Shown: positions 1-6,049, counted from the stretch's first letter. The stretch: 6,049 nt of DNA from an uncultured Pleurocapsa sp. (GCA_937884735.1 CAKZYI010000445.1:1-6049), one strand, 5' to 3'. Translations and numbers: made by a program. The notes: generated from the sequence alone by a model not told the origin.

Positions 1-2109
1 AAACATTGGTCAGAACGATTGCAAGAATATGTCCAATCTCAATTAATACCACAAGAACTAAATTACTGGTTAACCAAGATTCCTCAGCAAAGTGTTCGAT
101 TACCTGTGGACTTTCCTAATGGCGATAACACTGTGGCTTTGGTTGAAACTGTATCGATGGCTTTGAGTCAACAAGAAACTCAAGCTTTATTACAAGAAGT
201 GTCAGCAACTTATAAAACTCAAATTAACGATGTATTACTTACAGCATTAGTACAAGCTGTCGAACAGTGGGTTGGTTCGCGTTCACTACAGATCAATCTA
301 GAGGGTCACGGAAGAGAAGAAATCTTTGACGATATAGACTTATCGCGAACTTTGGGCTGGTTTAGCACTATTTTTCCTGTATTTCTAGATATTAGAGATA
401 CGAAGGGAATAGAAGCTGAGTTAAAAACTGTCAAAACTCAGCTTCGGGATATTCCAAATCGGGGAATAGGGTATGGTTTGCTGCGCTATCTCGGTGGCGA
501 ACAAGCTGCATCTTTGCAAGACTGCGGGTCAAAAGCAGAAATTAGATTTAATTATTTAGGTCAGTCTGACCAGTTATTTGGGGATTCGTCTTTATTTTTA
601 CCTGGTCAAGAATCTACAGGAACACAACGTAGCTTGCTGTCTAACCGAAGCTATTTACTGGATATTGGTGGGATTGTCACGGGAGGTCAATTAAAAATAA
701 ATTGGACATATAGCAAGGCAATTCATCACCGAGCCACCATTGAGTCTGTAGCTGAAAAATTTATGGAAAGGCTGCGAGAAATTATCGCTCATTGTCAGTC
801 TCTATCAGCCGAACGACATTTATCAGGTTCAGGTACAGTCCTATCAGTTCCTCAAACGGAAAATTCTATTACAACTAGCAAAATCACAGTTGAGGTTTTA
901 AATGCTGAAGCCGTACTAGACTCTACAATCCGTCCTAAAACATCTTTTGAGTATACAAATGACCCATCTCATATCTTTTTGACTGGAGCAACAGGATTTG
1001 TAGGAGCATTCTTACTGTCTGAACTTTTACAACAAACCGATGCTACTGTTCATTGCTTGATACGTGCTGCTGATGTTGGAGCGGGAATGAATAAGCTCCA
1101 AAGGCATCTTGAAGCTTATTTGCTTTGGGATGAATCATTAAGCAATCGTATCATTCCAGTAATTGGAGATTTGTCTGAGCCGTTGTTAGGTCTTTCCGCG
1201 CAACAATTTCAAATGATGGCTCAGAAAGTTGATATCATTTATCATAATGGTGCATCAATTAATCTTGTTTATCCCTATTCTGCTCTGAAAGCTACTAATG
1301 TTCTGGGAACTCAAGAAATCTTGAGATTAGCTAGTCAAATCAAAGTTAAACCAGTACATTACATTTCAACTGGGAGCGTTTTATCCTCCCAAGATCATGC
1401 TAGAGTTAGAGAAGTACAAGAACTGTATAACTTTAATCATCAACAAGTGCCCTCTGGTGGCTATGCTCAAACTAAATGGGTTGCCGAAAAGTTAATTACC
1501 ATTGCACATAATCGAGGAATTCCTGGTTCTATTTACAGGTTAGGACGTGTATCTGGGCATAGCCAAACAGGTATCTGTAACCAGAGCGATCGCCTATATT
1601 GGATGCTTAAAGGCTTTATAGAATTGAGGTGTGTACCAAATGTAGACACTACTGTAGACATGACTCCTGTAGACTATGTGAGTAAAGCTCTAGTTCATTT
1701 ATCAAAGCGTAAACAATCCCTTAATAAAATCTTTTATTTGTCAAATCATCAACCTATTAGCTCTTTTAAGCTTTTTGACTGGATACGCGAGTTTGGCTAC
1801 TCGCTCCAACCCATGTCTAAAGAGCGGTGGCAAACAGAACTTATTAGTGCTTCTGAAATTTCTCTAGACAATCCCTTGTATCCACTGATACCCTTTTTTG
1901 CTGGTAAGGAAACTAAAGATTCTTTCCAACAAGAGTCCTCAGAACCAATTTCTAAATCAACAGAATCAAACTTTGATTGTCAGAATACAACCGATGGACT
2001 TGCAGATACTTCCATTGTTTGTCCACCAGTGGATGCAAAATTACTCAATACTTATTTTTCTTACTTGATTCAAAGTGGTTTTTTAAATCCCCCTCAGCAA
2101 ATACACTAA
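1..2109 (+). CDS. NRPS C-terminal part: epimerization domain plus terminal thioester reductase (5'-partial)
   Basis: The frame is open from base 1, so this is the 3' end of a larger synthetase; a TTG at 19 is not a real start. Residues are numbered from base 1. Residues 1 to about 270 are the second half of an epimerization domain with its motifs in order: NDVLLTAL (76-83), EGHGRE (101-106), RTLGWFSTIFPVFLD (116-130), PNRGIGYGLLRYL (152-164) and FNYLGQ (183-188). The HHxxxDG motif would lie upstream. From about residue 320 comes a thioester reductase domain: Rossmann motif GATGFVG (329-335), a Ser-Thr pair in YISTGSV (454-460) and the YxxxK pair in YAQTK (488-492). No carrier-protein motif lies between the two, so the carrier domain should precede the E domain. 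Expected role: convert the last residue to the D form, then release the thioester-bound peptide with NAD(P)H as aldehyde or alcohol. The product is not identifiable because the adenylation domains are outside the window. Confidence 0.95.
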   Translation, partial: KHWSERLQEYVQSQLIPQELNYWLTKIPQQSVRLPVDFPNGDNTVALVETVSMALSQQETQALLQEVSATYKTQINDVLLTALVQAVEQWVGSRSLQINLEGHGREEIFDDIDLSRTLGWFSTIFPVFLDIRDTKGIEAELKTVKTQLRDIPNRGIGYGLLRYLGGEQAASLQDCGSKAEIRFNYLGQSDQLFGDSSLFLPGQESTGTQRSLLSNRSYLLDIGGIVTGGQLKINWTYSKAIHHRATIESVAEKFMERLREIIAHCQSLSAERHLSGSGTVLSVPQTENSITTSKITVEVLNAEAVLDSTIRPKTSFEYTNDPSHIFLTGATGFVGAFLLSELLQQTDATVHCLIRAADVGAGMNKLQRHLEAYLLWDESLSNRIIPVIGDLSEPLLGLSAQQFQMMAQKVDIIYHNGASINLVYPYSALKATNVLGTQEILRLASQIKVKPVHYISTGSVLSSQDHARVREVQELYNFNHQQVPSGGYAQTKWVAEKLITIAHNRGIPGSIYRLGRVSGHSQTGICNQSDRLYWMLKGFIELRCVPNVDTTVDMTPVDYVSKALVHLSKRKQSLNKIFYLSNHQPISSFKLFDWIREFGYSLQPMSKERWQTELISASEISLDNPLYPLIPFFAGKETKDSFQQESSEPISKSTESNFDCQNTTDGLADTSIVCPPVDAKLLNTYFSYLIQSGFLNPPQQIH
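1586..1593. repeat. HIP1 palindrome GCGATCGC
   Basis: This is a perfect copy of the highly iterated palindrome that is over-represented in many cyanobacterial genomes. It lies inside the reductase domain coding sequence and is the only full copy seen in the window. It supports a cyanobacterial origin but has no evident local function. Confidence 0.7.
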
Positions 2110-2218
2110 TAAATAAGTTGAAACAAAATCAACCCACTTTTCAAGAGAGGTTGTAGTATTATTGAACACTTATATTTACCAACAACCGCGCAAAAACTTA
2201 AAATGCAGATTTGAATAC

Positions 2219-2224
2219 AGGAAG
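2219..2224 (+). promoter_or_regulatory. Ribosome binding site deciding the GTG start of the aldo/keto reductase
   Basis: AGGAAG lies 8 bases before a GTG at 2233. No ATG in this frame lies closer to a Shine-Dalgarno-like sequence, and the next in-frame ATG is well inside the conserved core, so the GTG start is favoured. Confidence 0.6.
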
Positions 2225-2232
2225 ATACAAAA

Positions 2233-3492
2233 GTGACGATTCTAGGAAGAGCTACAAAAGAAGGAACGGAGCGTTATAGAGAACGGCACAAAAATCACTG
2301 CGATCCAACTTTCTTTCATGAAGCTGGCGAACTTATTGCCAGTTCAATTGGCATTGGTACGCTCATTGGTGAACCAGATGAGCATAATAAAGGTCTATTA
2401 ACGAAAGCTATCGTAGAATCAGTTCGGCGTGGGGTCAACTTAATTGACTCCTCAATAAGCTATGGCTGCCAGCAGTCAGAGCGTAGTGTAGGAGAAGGTA
2501 TCCGCTCTCTTCTTGAATTGAAAGAGGTATCAAGAGATGAACTAATTATCTGCACAAAAGGCGGTATCTTACCACATCCAGAAAAAAATCGAGCTAACTG
2601 GTTTTATCAAAATTATGTTGAGCCGAGCAAATTCAGCATCAATATGAAGGATCTCGTTGGAACTCGCTACTGTATACACCCAGAATATCTTCAAGATCAG
2701 ATCGACCGTAGCCTTAAAAATCTCGGACTCCAGACTATCGACATATACTACATTCACAATCCTGAAAGGCAGCTATTAAAAATTACCCCCGATATCTTCT
2801 ACGATAAATTAAGAGCAGCTTTTGAGATAATGGAAAAAGCAGTTTTATCTGGGCAAGTTGCTGCTTACGGTCTAGCAACTTGGGAGGGCTTTCGTGTACC
2901 TGTTACTTCTCGCGAACACTTAGATTTAGCAAGGATCAAGTCTATTGCTCGAGAAGTTGCTGGAAACAAGGAAGACCGATTTCGATTCATACAACTTCCT
3001 TTGAACATGACAATGCTCGAAGCGCTCCTTTCACCAACTCAGAAAATTGAAGGACAATCAATCCCCGTCTTAGAAGCCGCTTATCGTTTAGGCATTATTC
3101 CAGTAGCAAGCAAATCGATTTGTCAAGCGCAAATCGCGGGACAGATTCCCGAAAATATCAGTTGTGCTTTTGATGACAACCTTTGGACTGATTGCCAGCG
3201 CGGACTTCAATACACCCGAAGCGCTCCCGCTCTTGCCACTGCGCTTGTAGGAATGAAAACTATAGAACATATTGAAGAAAACTTAGCTCTGATGAATATC
3301 TCATCACTTGAAAGAAAAAACTTTCAGGAAATTACTGATTCAATTGTTCAAGTTTTAGAGCGTATGCAAATGGGAGCAACGCGAAAAAGTCGGTCACTAA
3401 AATTTGGAACGATGCAGAGGCTATTTCAAAGTGCGATCACAACTAAAATATCTAAATTTGTTGAGAATTTAGCTATGCAATTGAGAATTTAA
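2233..3492 (+). CDS. Aldo/keto reductase, NRPS-associated
   Basis: Predicted soluble NAD(P)H-dependent oxidoreductase of the aldo/keto reductase superfamily, 419 residues from a GTG start. The family catalytic tetrad is complete: Asp72 and Tyr77 in LIDSSISYG, Lys109 in IICTKGG, and His175 in IYYIHNPE. Other family landmarks are SERSVGEGI (82-90), GQVAAYGLAT (207-216), QLPLNM (254-259) and a cofactor-phosphate-type segment ALVGMKTIEHIEEN (337-350). The protein is longer than the usual 300-340 residues, with extra sequence at about 113-148 and a basic tail from about 378. It follows the NRPS reductase gene by 123 bp on the same strand, with no clear terminator between them. The likely role, by analogy with two-step reductive release in linear gramicidin synthesis, is reduction of a peptide aldehyde to the alcohol or another tailoring reduction; this is inference. 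The family call is firm, the substrate is not known. Confidence 0.92.
   Translation: MTILGRATKEGTERYRERHKNHCDPTFFHEAGELIASSIGIGTLIGEPDEHNKGLLTKAIVESVRRGVNLIDSSISYGCQQSERSVGEGIRSLLELKEVSRDELIICTKGGILPHPEKNRANWFYQNYVEPSKFSINMKDLVGTRYCIHPEYLQDQIDRSLKNLGLQTIDIYYIHNPERQLLKITPDIFYDKLRAAFEIMEKAVLSGQVAAYGLATWEGFRVPVTSREHLDLARIKSIAREVAGNKEDRFRFIQLPLNMTMLEALLSPTQKIEGQSIPVLEAAYRLGIIPVASKSICQAQIAGQIPENISCAFDDNLWTDCQRGLQYTRSAPALATALVGMKTIEHIEENLALMNISSLERKNFQEITDSIVQVLERMQMGATRKSRSLKFGTMQRLFQSAITTKISKFVENLAMQLRI
3461..3491 (+). repeat. Direct repeat of 11 bp at the 3' end of the aldo/keto reductase gene
   Basis: TTGAGAATTTA occurs at 3461-3471 and again at 3481-3491, with a period of 20 bases. The copies are read in different frames because 20 is not a multiple of three. 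The second copy supplies the last codons and most of the stop codon, so a small duplication or slippage may have shaped the present C-terminus. Confidence 0.6.
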
Positions 3493-3559
3493 ACCATAGT
3501 TCACAAAATCGCGTTGCTCCCCTAATAAAGTTAGTTTTCTGTTTAGTTAATCTCCTAAT

Positions 3560-3643
3560 ATGAAAATAATACATAAAGAAATGGAGTTAAAAGCAGTCAA
3601 ACAGTATCGCCTTAGCCGTTTGGTTTTGGTTAAAGTTGAGTAA
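3560..3643 (+). CDS. Possible short upstream ORF before the MATE gene (27 codons)
   Basis: An ATG at 3560 opens 27 codons ending at a TAA at 3641-3643, only 4 bases before the ATG at 3648 of the transporter gene. A second in-frame ATG at 3581 would give 20 residues. The peptide is basic, with the segment KAVKQYRLSRLVLVKVE at its end. Neither start has a clear Shine-Dalgarno sequence, and I recognise no family. The placement would allow translational coupling to the transporter, but an ORF of this length can also arise by chance in such AT-rich DNA. Confidence 0.2.
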   Translation: MKIIHKEMELKAVKQYRLSRLVLVKVE

Positions 3644-3647
3644 ACAA

Positions 3648-5015
3648 ATGACTTCACAAAAACAATCTCAGATTACAGATGAAATTCTTCAAGGTAATCT
3701 AATTAAACTAATGTTCAAGTTATCAATTCCTAGTATTATAGGGATATTGGTGAGTAGTTTAAATTCTTTTATCGATGTTTTATTTGCAGGAAGATTTATT
3801 AATGAAAGTGCTTTGGCTGGAATATCCCTAGCAGGAACATTTACAAGTATAGTAGAAGGATTTGCAGGTTTGATTGGGATAGGTTCCGCTTCTGTTCTTA
3901 GTCGAGCTATTGGAGCGGGAGATATTAAAACTCAATCCAAAATATTTGGCAACCTCATAATAATGAGTATTGTAATTTCATTTTTTATTACAATTATTGG
4001 CTACGGATTTAGTCAAGAATTAATTACATTCATGGGAGGAAGAGGTGAAGTTGCTTTAGAAGGTACGAAATATTTTAAGACTTATATACTAGGTACTATT
4101 ATCTTTATTGCAGGAGAAGCTTGTAGTCAAATCATAATTGCAGAAGGACAAATTAAAACAACCACAATATCTATGTGTGTTTTTGTAACTGTTAATGTTT
4201 TTTTAAATTATATATTTATTTCCGTATATAATTGGGGGACTCCAGGACTTGCTCTTGCTACAATTATTGCAATGGTTGTCTATAGCATTATCAATTTTGG
4301 TTATTTTATTCTTGGTAAAAGTGCTATCTCAGTTAATCTGAAAAAAATAACACTTGCAATAGATATATTACCCTCAATACTGTCAGCGGGAATATCACCA
4401 CTATTGTTTCCAGTGATAATATTGATTCAAAATTTTGTAATCTTTAATTTGATTTCTGATTACGGAACAAAAAATGATATTGCTTTTTTCGCAGCGACAG
4501 GAACAGTAAATTCACTGGCGTTTATTCCCGTTAGTGGTCTTGCACAAGCATTGGGACCAATTATCGGTATAAATTATGGTGCAAAAAAACAGAAGAGAAT
4601 AAAAAAAGCCTACTTAATTTTTATAACTTGTGGATTTCTTTTATTATTCTTAATTTGGCTACCTTTACAACTATCTCCGAGGATATTTTTGGGTATAATT
4701 TTGTCAGATATTAATTTTACAGATAATGATATATTAAATTTTAGAATTCTCAGTCTAATTACACCTATATTTGCTTTCGGAATCTTTAGTTTTACATTTT
4801 TTCGTTCTATAGGTAAAGATAAAATTATATTAGTATGTATTTTGTTGAGAACTATAGTTTTAAAAATACCGATGATGCTATTCTTTTCAAAAATTTATGA
4901 ACTAAGAGGTATATATTATGGACTATTTCTTACAGATATTATAATGATATTAATAGTATTGGTCTTCACTTTTTTAGAATTTAATAATTTAACAAAACTA
5001 AAATTTGAACAATAG
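3648..5015 (+). CDS. MATE-family efflux transporter (MepA-like)
   Basis: Predicted inner-membrane cation-coupled multidrug and toxin extrusion transporter, 455 residues from ATG 3648, the normal family length. The sequence is a series of long hydrophobic stretches consistent with 12 membrane helices. Family features include the N-terminal IKLMFKLSIPSIIGILVSS, an Asp in the first helix (SFIDVLFAGR), SASVLSRAIGAGD between early helices, IIIAEGQIKTTT near the end of the first half and GPIIGINYGAKK in the second half. These resemble the MepA/DinF-like branch. A TTG at 3636 would add four residues, but neither start has a strong ribosome binding site, so ATG is preferred. The gene sits 155 bp after the aldo/keto reductase and plausibly exports the peptide product or protects the producer; this is inference from position. 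It is clearly more AT-rich than the upstream genes (hand-counted 60-base lines gave about 18-32% GC against 40-58% in the aldo/keto reductase). Confidence 0.93.
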   Translation: MTSQKQSQITDEILQGNLIKLMFKLSIPSIIGILVSSLNSFIDVLFAGRFINESALAGISLAGTFTSIVEGFAGLIGIGSASVLSRAIGAGDIKTQSKIFGNLIIMSIVISFFITIIGYGFSQELITFMGGRGEVALEGTKYFKTYILGTIIFIAGEACSQIIIAEGQIKTTTISMCVFVTVNVFLNYIFISVYNWGTPGLALATIIAMVVYSIINFGYFILGKSAISVNLKKITLAIDILPSILSAGISPLLFPVIILIQNFVIFNLISDYGTKNDIAFFAATGTVNSLAFIPVSGLAQALGPIIGINYGAKKQKRIKKAYLIFITCGFLLLFLIWLPLQLSPRIFLGIILSDINFTDNDILNFRILSLITPIFAFGIFSFTFFRSIGKDKIILVCILLRTIVLKIPMMLFFSKIYELRGIYYGLFLTDIIMILIVLVFTFLEFNNLTKLKFEQ

Positions 5016-5048
5016 AGATTATGAATTATATTAAAAAATAGCTTCCTA

Positions 5049-5077
5049 GTTTTTTAGTTTTTTTCTAACTCAAAAAC
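5049..5077 (+). other. AT-rich imperfect hairpin between the MATE gene and the small-gene pair
   Basis: The arms 5049-5059 and 5067-5077 can form 11 positions of stem with a single T-C mismatch around a 7-base T-rich loop (5060-5066). No U-tract follows the 3' arm, so it does not look like a standard intrinsic terminator. It lies 33 bases after the transporter stop and 25 bases before the next ribosome binding site, so it may mark a transcript boundary or protect an RNA end. Being mostly A-T pairs, it could also be chance in this T-rich stretch. Confidence 0.3.
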
Positions 5078-5101
5078 GAAGATTGTTTTCTATAACTTAT
5101 A

Positions 5102-5107
5102 GAGGTG
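5102..5107 (+). promoter_or_regulatory. Ribosome binding site deciding the ATG 5113 start
   Basis: GAGGTG lies 5 bases before ATG 5113. An upstream in-frame TTG at 5083 has no Shine-Dalgarno sequence near it and its extra ten codons would run through this site, so the ATG is the better start. Confidence 0.65.
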
Positions 5108-5112
5108 ACGAA

Positions 5113-5442
5113 ATGGCAATAATGGGAAAGTACTGCAAAGCATACTTAATCAAAAATTTGCGTCAATTTGAGCAATGGACTGAAAATTCAGAAAATACCA
5201 GAAAAGAAAAACAAGAGATTGATGGTAAGGAAGTCGAAGTTAAAAGAGCGTTAATGGACGATGATTTTTTATATTTACAAGAGAACTATATAGTTACAGA
5301 TGGAATCTACAAGGACGAAAACATTATCTTTGATAATGTAACACCTGAGTGGAAAGAGTTTTGTCACAAGACTCTTGAATTCGAGATTCCTGTGTACGAA
5401 GCAGTACAAGTACAAGCAACTGAAAGTTCTGGAGCAAAATAA
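5113..5442 (+). CDS. Small acidic protein of unknown function
   Basis: The predicted protein has 109 residues from ATG 5113 and I do not recognise it. It is acidic (by hand count about 22 Asp/Glu against 14 Lys/Arg), has two cysteines (Cys8 and Cys84), and shows no signal peptide or membrane segment, so it is probably cytoplasmic. The N-terminal part (KYCKAYLIKNLRQFEQW) looks like a strand followed by a helix. A charged, probably exposed segment follows at about 23-46. The remainder contains an acidic stretch MDDDFLYLQENYIVTDGIY (48-66) and a conserved-looking TPEWKEFCHKTLEFEIPVYE (77-96). The last ten residues look disordered. The good ribosome binding site, the close partner gene downstream and the ordered amino acid pattern argue that it is a real gene. 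It begins 97 bp after the transporter stop, and a role in the peptide pathway is possible but not shown. Confidence 0.85.
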   Translation: MAIMGKYCKAYLIKNLRQFEQWTENSENTRKEKQEIDGKEVEVKRALMDDDFLYLQENYIVTDGIYKDENIIFDNVTPEWKEFCHKTLEFEIPVYEAVQVQATESSGAK

Positions 5443-5451
5443 TTCTTAATT

Positions 5452-5457
5452 AGGAGA
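5452..5457 (+). promoter_or_regulatory. Strong ribosome binding site of the second small gene
   Basis: AGGAGA lies 7 bases before ATG 5465, inside the 22-bp gap after the preceding stop codon. This fits two genes read from one transcript. Confidence 0.65.
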
Positions 5458-5464
5458 GATTAGC

Positions 5465-5791
5465 ATGAACGAATTAGTACAAAGATTGTCAGAAGGGGAA
5501 CATCCAATTGAAGCAAGTTTGCGACCTGAAAAAACAGCTACAGCACTTAAAGAAAGCATTGACAGAGGATATGTACATATTAAATTTACAAACACAAAAG
5601 GAGGTACCGATTTAGGTGTAAGGCTCGACCCGGAAGCATCTGTATTAAATGAAGCTGACTTCGATAATCAAACGGGGAAAGTTCACTTAGTTGGTAATTT
5701 GACACTAAACTATGAAAAAGTCAGATGTATTGCAGATGTTGACCTAGCGACTTTGAACGGCAAAGGACATTTAGAGCCAGTAGAACAATAA
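5465..5791 (+). CDS. Small protein of unknown function, partner of the preceding gene
   Basis: The predicted protein has 108 residues and I do not recognise it. There is no signal peptide or membrane segment, so it is probably cytoplasmic. The first 35 residues (NELVQRLSEGEHPIEASLRP and then ATALKESIDRG) look helical. From residue 36 the pattern becomes alternating and strand-like: GYVHIKFTNTKGGTDLGVRL, then GKVHLVGNLTLNYEKVRCIA (71-90), suggesting a small beta-rich domain, and DLATLNGKGHLEPV near the end. It has one cysteine (Cys88). The gene starts 22 bp after the previous stop with its own strong ribosome binding site, so the two are very likely co-transcribed and may act together. Candidate ideas such as a binding partner, an adaptor, or an accessory factor for the gene that starts at 6006 are guesses from context only. 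Confidence 0.87.
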   Translation: MNELVQRLSEGEHPIEASLRPEKTATALKESIDRGYVHIKFTNTKGGTDLGVRLDPEASVLNEADFDNQTGKVHLVGNLTLNYEKVRCIADVDLATLNGKGHLEPVEQ

Positions 5792-5830
5792 AGAGGGAGA
5801 GAGTGAAGGAGTGAGGGAGAGAGGAAGAGA
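5790..5830 (+). repeat. Purine-rich degenerate tandem tract
   Basis: This 41-base tract is all purine on the + strand except for T at 5804 and T at 5812. It consists of degenerate units such as GGGAGAG and GAGTGA. It starts at the stop codon of the preceding gene. Similar short GA-rich tracts are common between genes in Nostoc-type genomes, and no coding role is likely. Confidence 0.6.
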
Positions 5831-5878
5831 TAATTGGTAGTGGTATTTGACACCTGGCGGTTCGGCGCTTTTAACCTG

Positions 5879-5899
5879 CACTGGCTCTTTTTACCAGTG
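5879..5899 (+). other. Hairpin with 6-bp stem in the intergenic region
   Basis: CACTGG (5879-5884) and CCAGTG (5894-5899) are perfect inverted repeats around a 9-base pyrimidine-rich loop. The T-run is inside the loop, not after the stem, so it is not a typical intrinsic terminator in either direction. It might be part of a 3' end structure or a binding site. Confidence 0.35.
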
Positions 5900-5943
5900 G
5901 TGCAAGATGTAAACAAGGTTGAGTCGAGTCCTGCTTGAGCCTC

Positions 5944-5957
5944 TGCCTTCTGCCTTC
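5944..5957 (+). repeat. TGCCTTC heptamer repeat (STRR-like)
   Basis: Two perfect tandem copies of TGCCTTC are present, flanked by partial units (GCCTC before, TGA after). Short tandemly repeated heptanucleotides of this kind are typical of intergenic DNA in heterocyst-forming cyanobacteria. It supports the taxonomic guess and marks non-coding DNA. Confidence 0.55.
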
Positions 5958-5994
5958 TGAATCTTTTCTACGTTCACGTATTAGTTAAATATCA

Positions 5995-6000
5995 AGAGGT
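5995..6000 (+). promoter_or_regulatory. Ribosome binding site of the gene running off the window
   Basis: AGAGGT lies 5 bases before ATG 6006 and supports that ATG as a real start although only 44 bases of the gene are visible. Confidence 0.5.
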
Positions 6001-6005
6001 TAATT

Positions 6006-6049
6006 ATGTATCAAGATGACAAAGAAGACACAACAGTTTACAAAGTTGT
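6006..6049 (+). CDS. Start of an unidentified gene (3'-partial)
   Basis: ATG 6006 opens a frame that stays open for 14 complete codons to the window end (MYQDDKEDTTVYKV), with a plausible ribosome binding site upstream. The visible N-terminus is acidic and hydrophilic and is not a signal peptide. Too little is present to assign a family. It lies 214 bp after the pair of small genes on the same strand and may be the third member of that unit. Confidence 0.55.
   Translation, partial: MYQDDKEDTTVYKV

Noticed and set aside
830..960. Possible carrier-protein domain between the E and R domains
   Set aside because: No GGxS-type phosphopantetheine attachment motif is present; the stretch reads as a Ser/Thr-rich linker.
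2117..2133. Inverted repeat GTTGA/TCAAC after the NRPS stop codon
   Set aside because: The stem is only 5 bp with no following T-run, which is too weak to call a terminator.
2175..2204. Possible promoter TTTACC - 18 bases - TAAAAT before the aldo/keto reductase
   Set aside because: Only a partial match to the sigma-70 consensus (4 of 6 and 5 of 6) in AT-rich DNA, where such matches are frequent.
2569..2757. Minus-strand ORF of 62 codons inside the aldo/keto reductase gene
   Set aside because: It is wholly antisense to a well-supported conserved gene, has no recognisable motif and is a frame shadow.
3088..3270. Minus-strand ORF of 60 codons inside the aldo/keto reductase gene
   Set aside because: It is antisense to the conserved C-terminal part of the reductase, with no recognisable family feature.
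5091..5096. TATAAC as a -10 element before the first small gene
   Set aside because: It would place the transcript start at or past the ribosome binding site, and no -35 match is seen at the right distance.
5083..5112. TTG start giving ten extra residues to the first small protein
   Set aside because: No Shine-Dalgarno sequence precedes it, while GAGGTG sits at the right distance before ATG 5113.
5710..5916. Minus-strand ORF of 68 codons overlapping the end of the second small gene
   Set aside because: It runs through the purine-rich repeat tract, giving a low-complexity Leu/Ser segment, and overlaps a better supported gene.

Overview
The window looks like cyanobacterial DNA, probably from a filamentous Nostoc-like (Nostocales) strain. 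The clues are a perfect HIP1 octamer (GCGATCGC, 1586-1593), a short run of TGCCTTC heptamers of the kind scattered through Nostoc/Anabaena intergenic DNA, moderately low GC, and the presence of nonribosomal peptide synthetase (NRPS) genes. The taxonomic call is an inference from these signs. All supported genes lie on the + strand.

Bases 1-5015 look like the 3' end of an NRPS biosynthetic cluster. The first gene enters from outside the window and encodes the last part of a synthetase: the C-terminal half of an epimerization (E) domain followed directly by a terminal thioester reductase (R) domain. The product should leave the enzyme by NAD(P)H-dependent reduction, as an aldehyde or alcohol, and its last residue should be D-configured if the E domain is active. 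A separate aldo/keto reductase gene with an intact D-Y-K-H tetrad follows 123 bp later and could reduce a released peptide aldehyde. A MATE-family efflux transporter comes next and could export the product. The transporter gene is much more AT-rich than the two genes before it and is preceded by a possible short upstream ORF.

Bases 5016-6049 hold a second unit. Two small genes (109 and 108 codons, 22 bp apart, each with a good ribosome binding site) encode proteins I do not recognise. After a 214-bp intergenic stretch with a purine-rich tract, a hairpin and TGCCTTC heptamers, the first 14 codons of another gene run off the window. Whether these small genes belong to the peptide cluster or to an independent system cannot be decided from this window. 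They are the least explained part of it.
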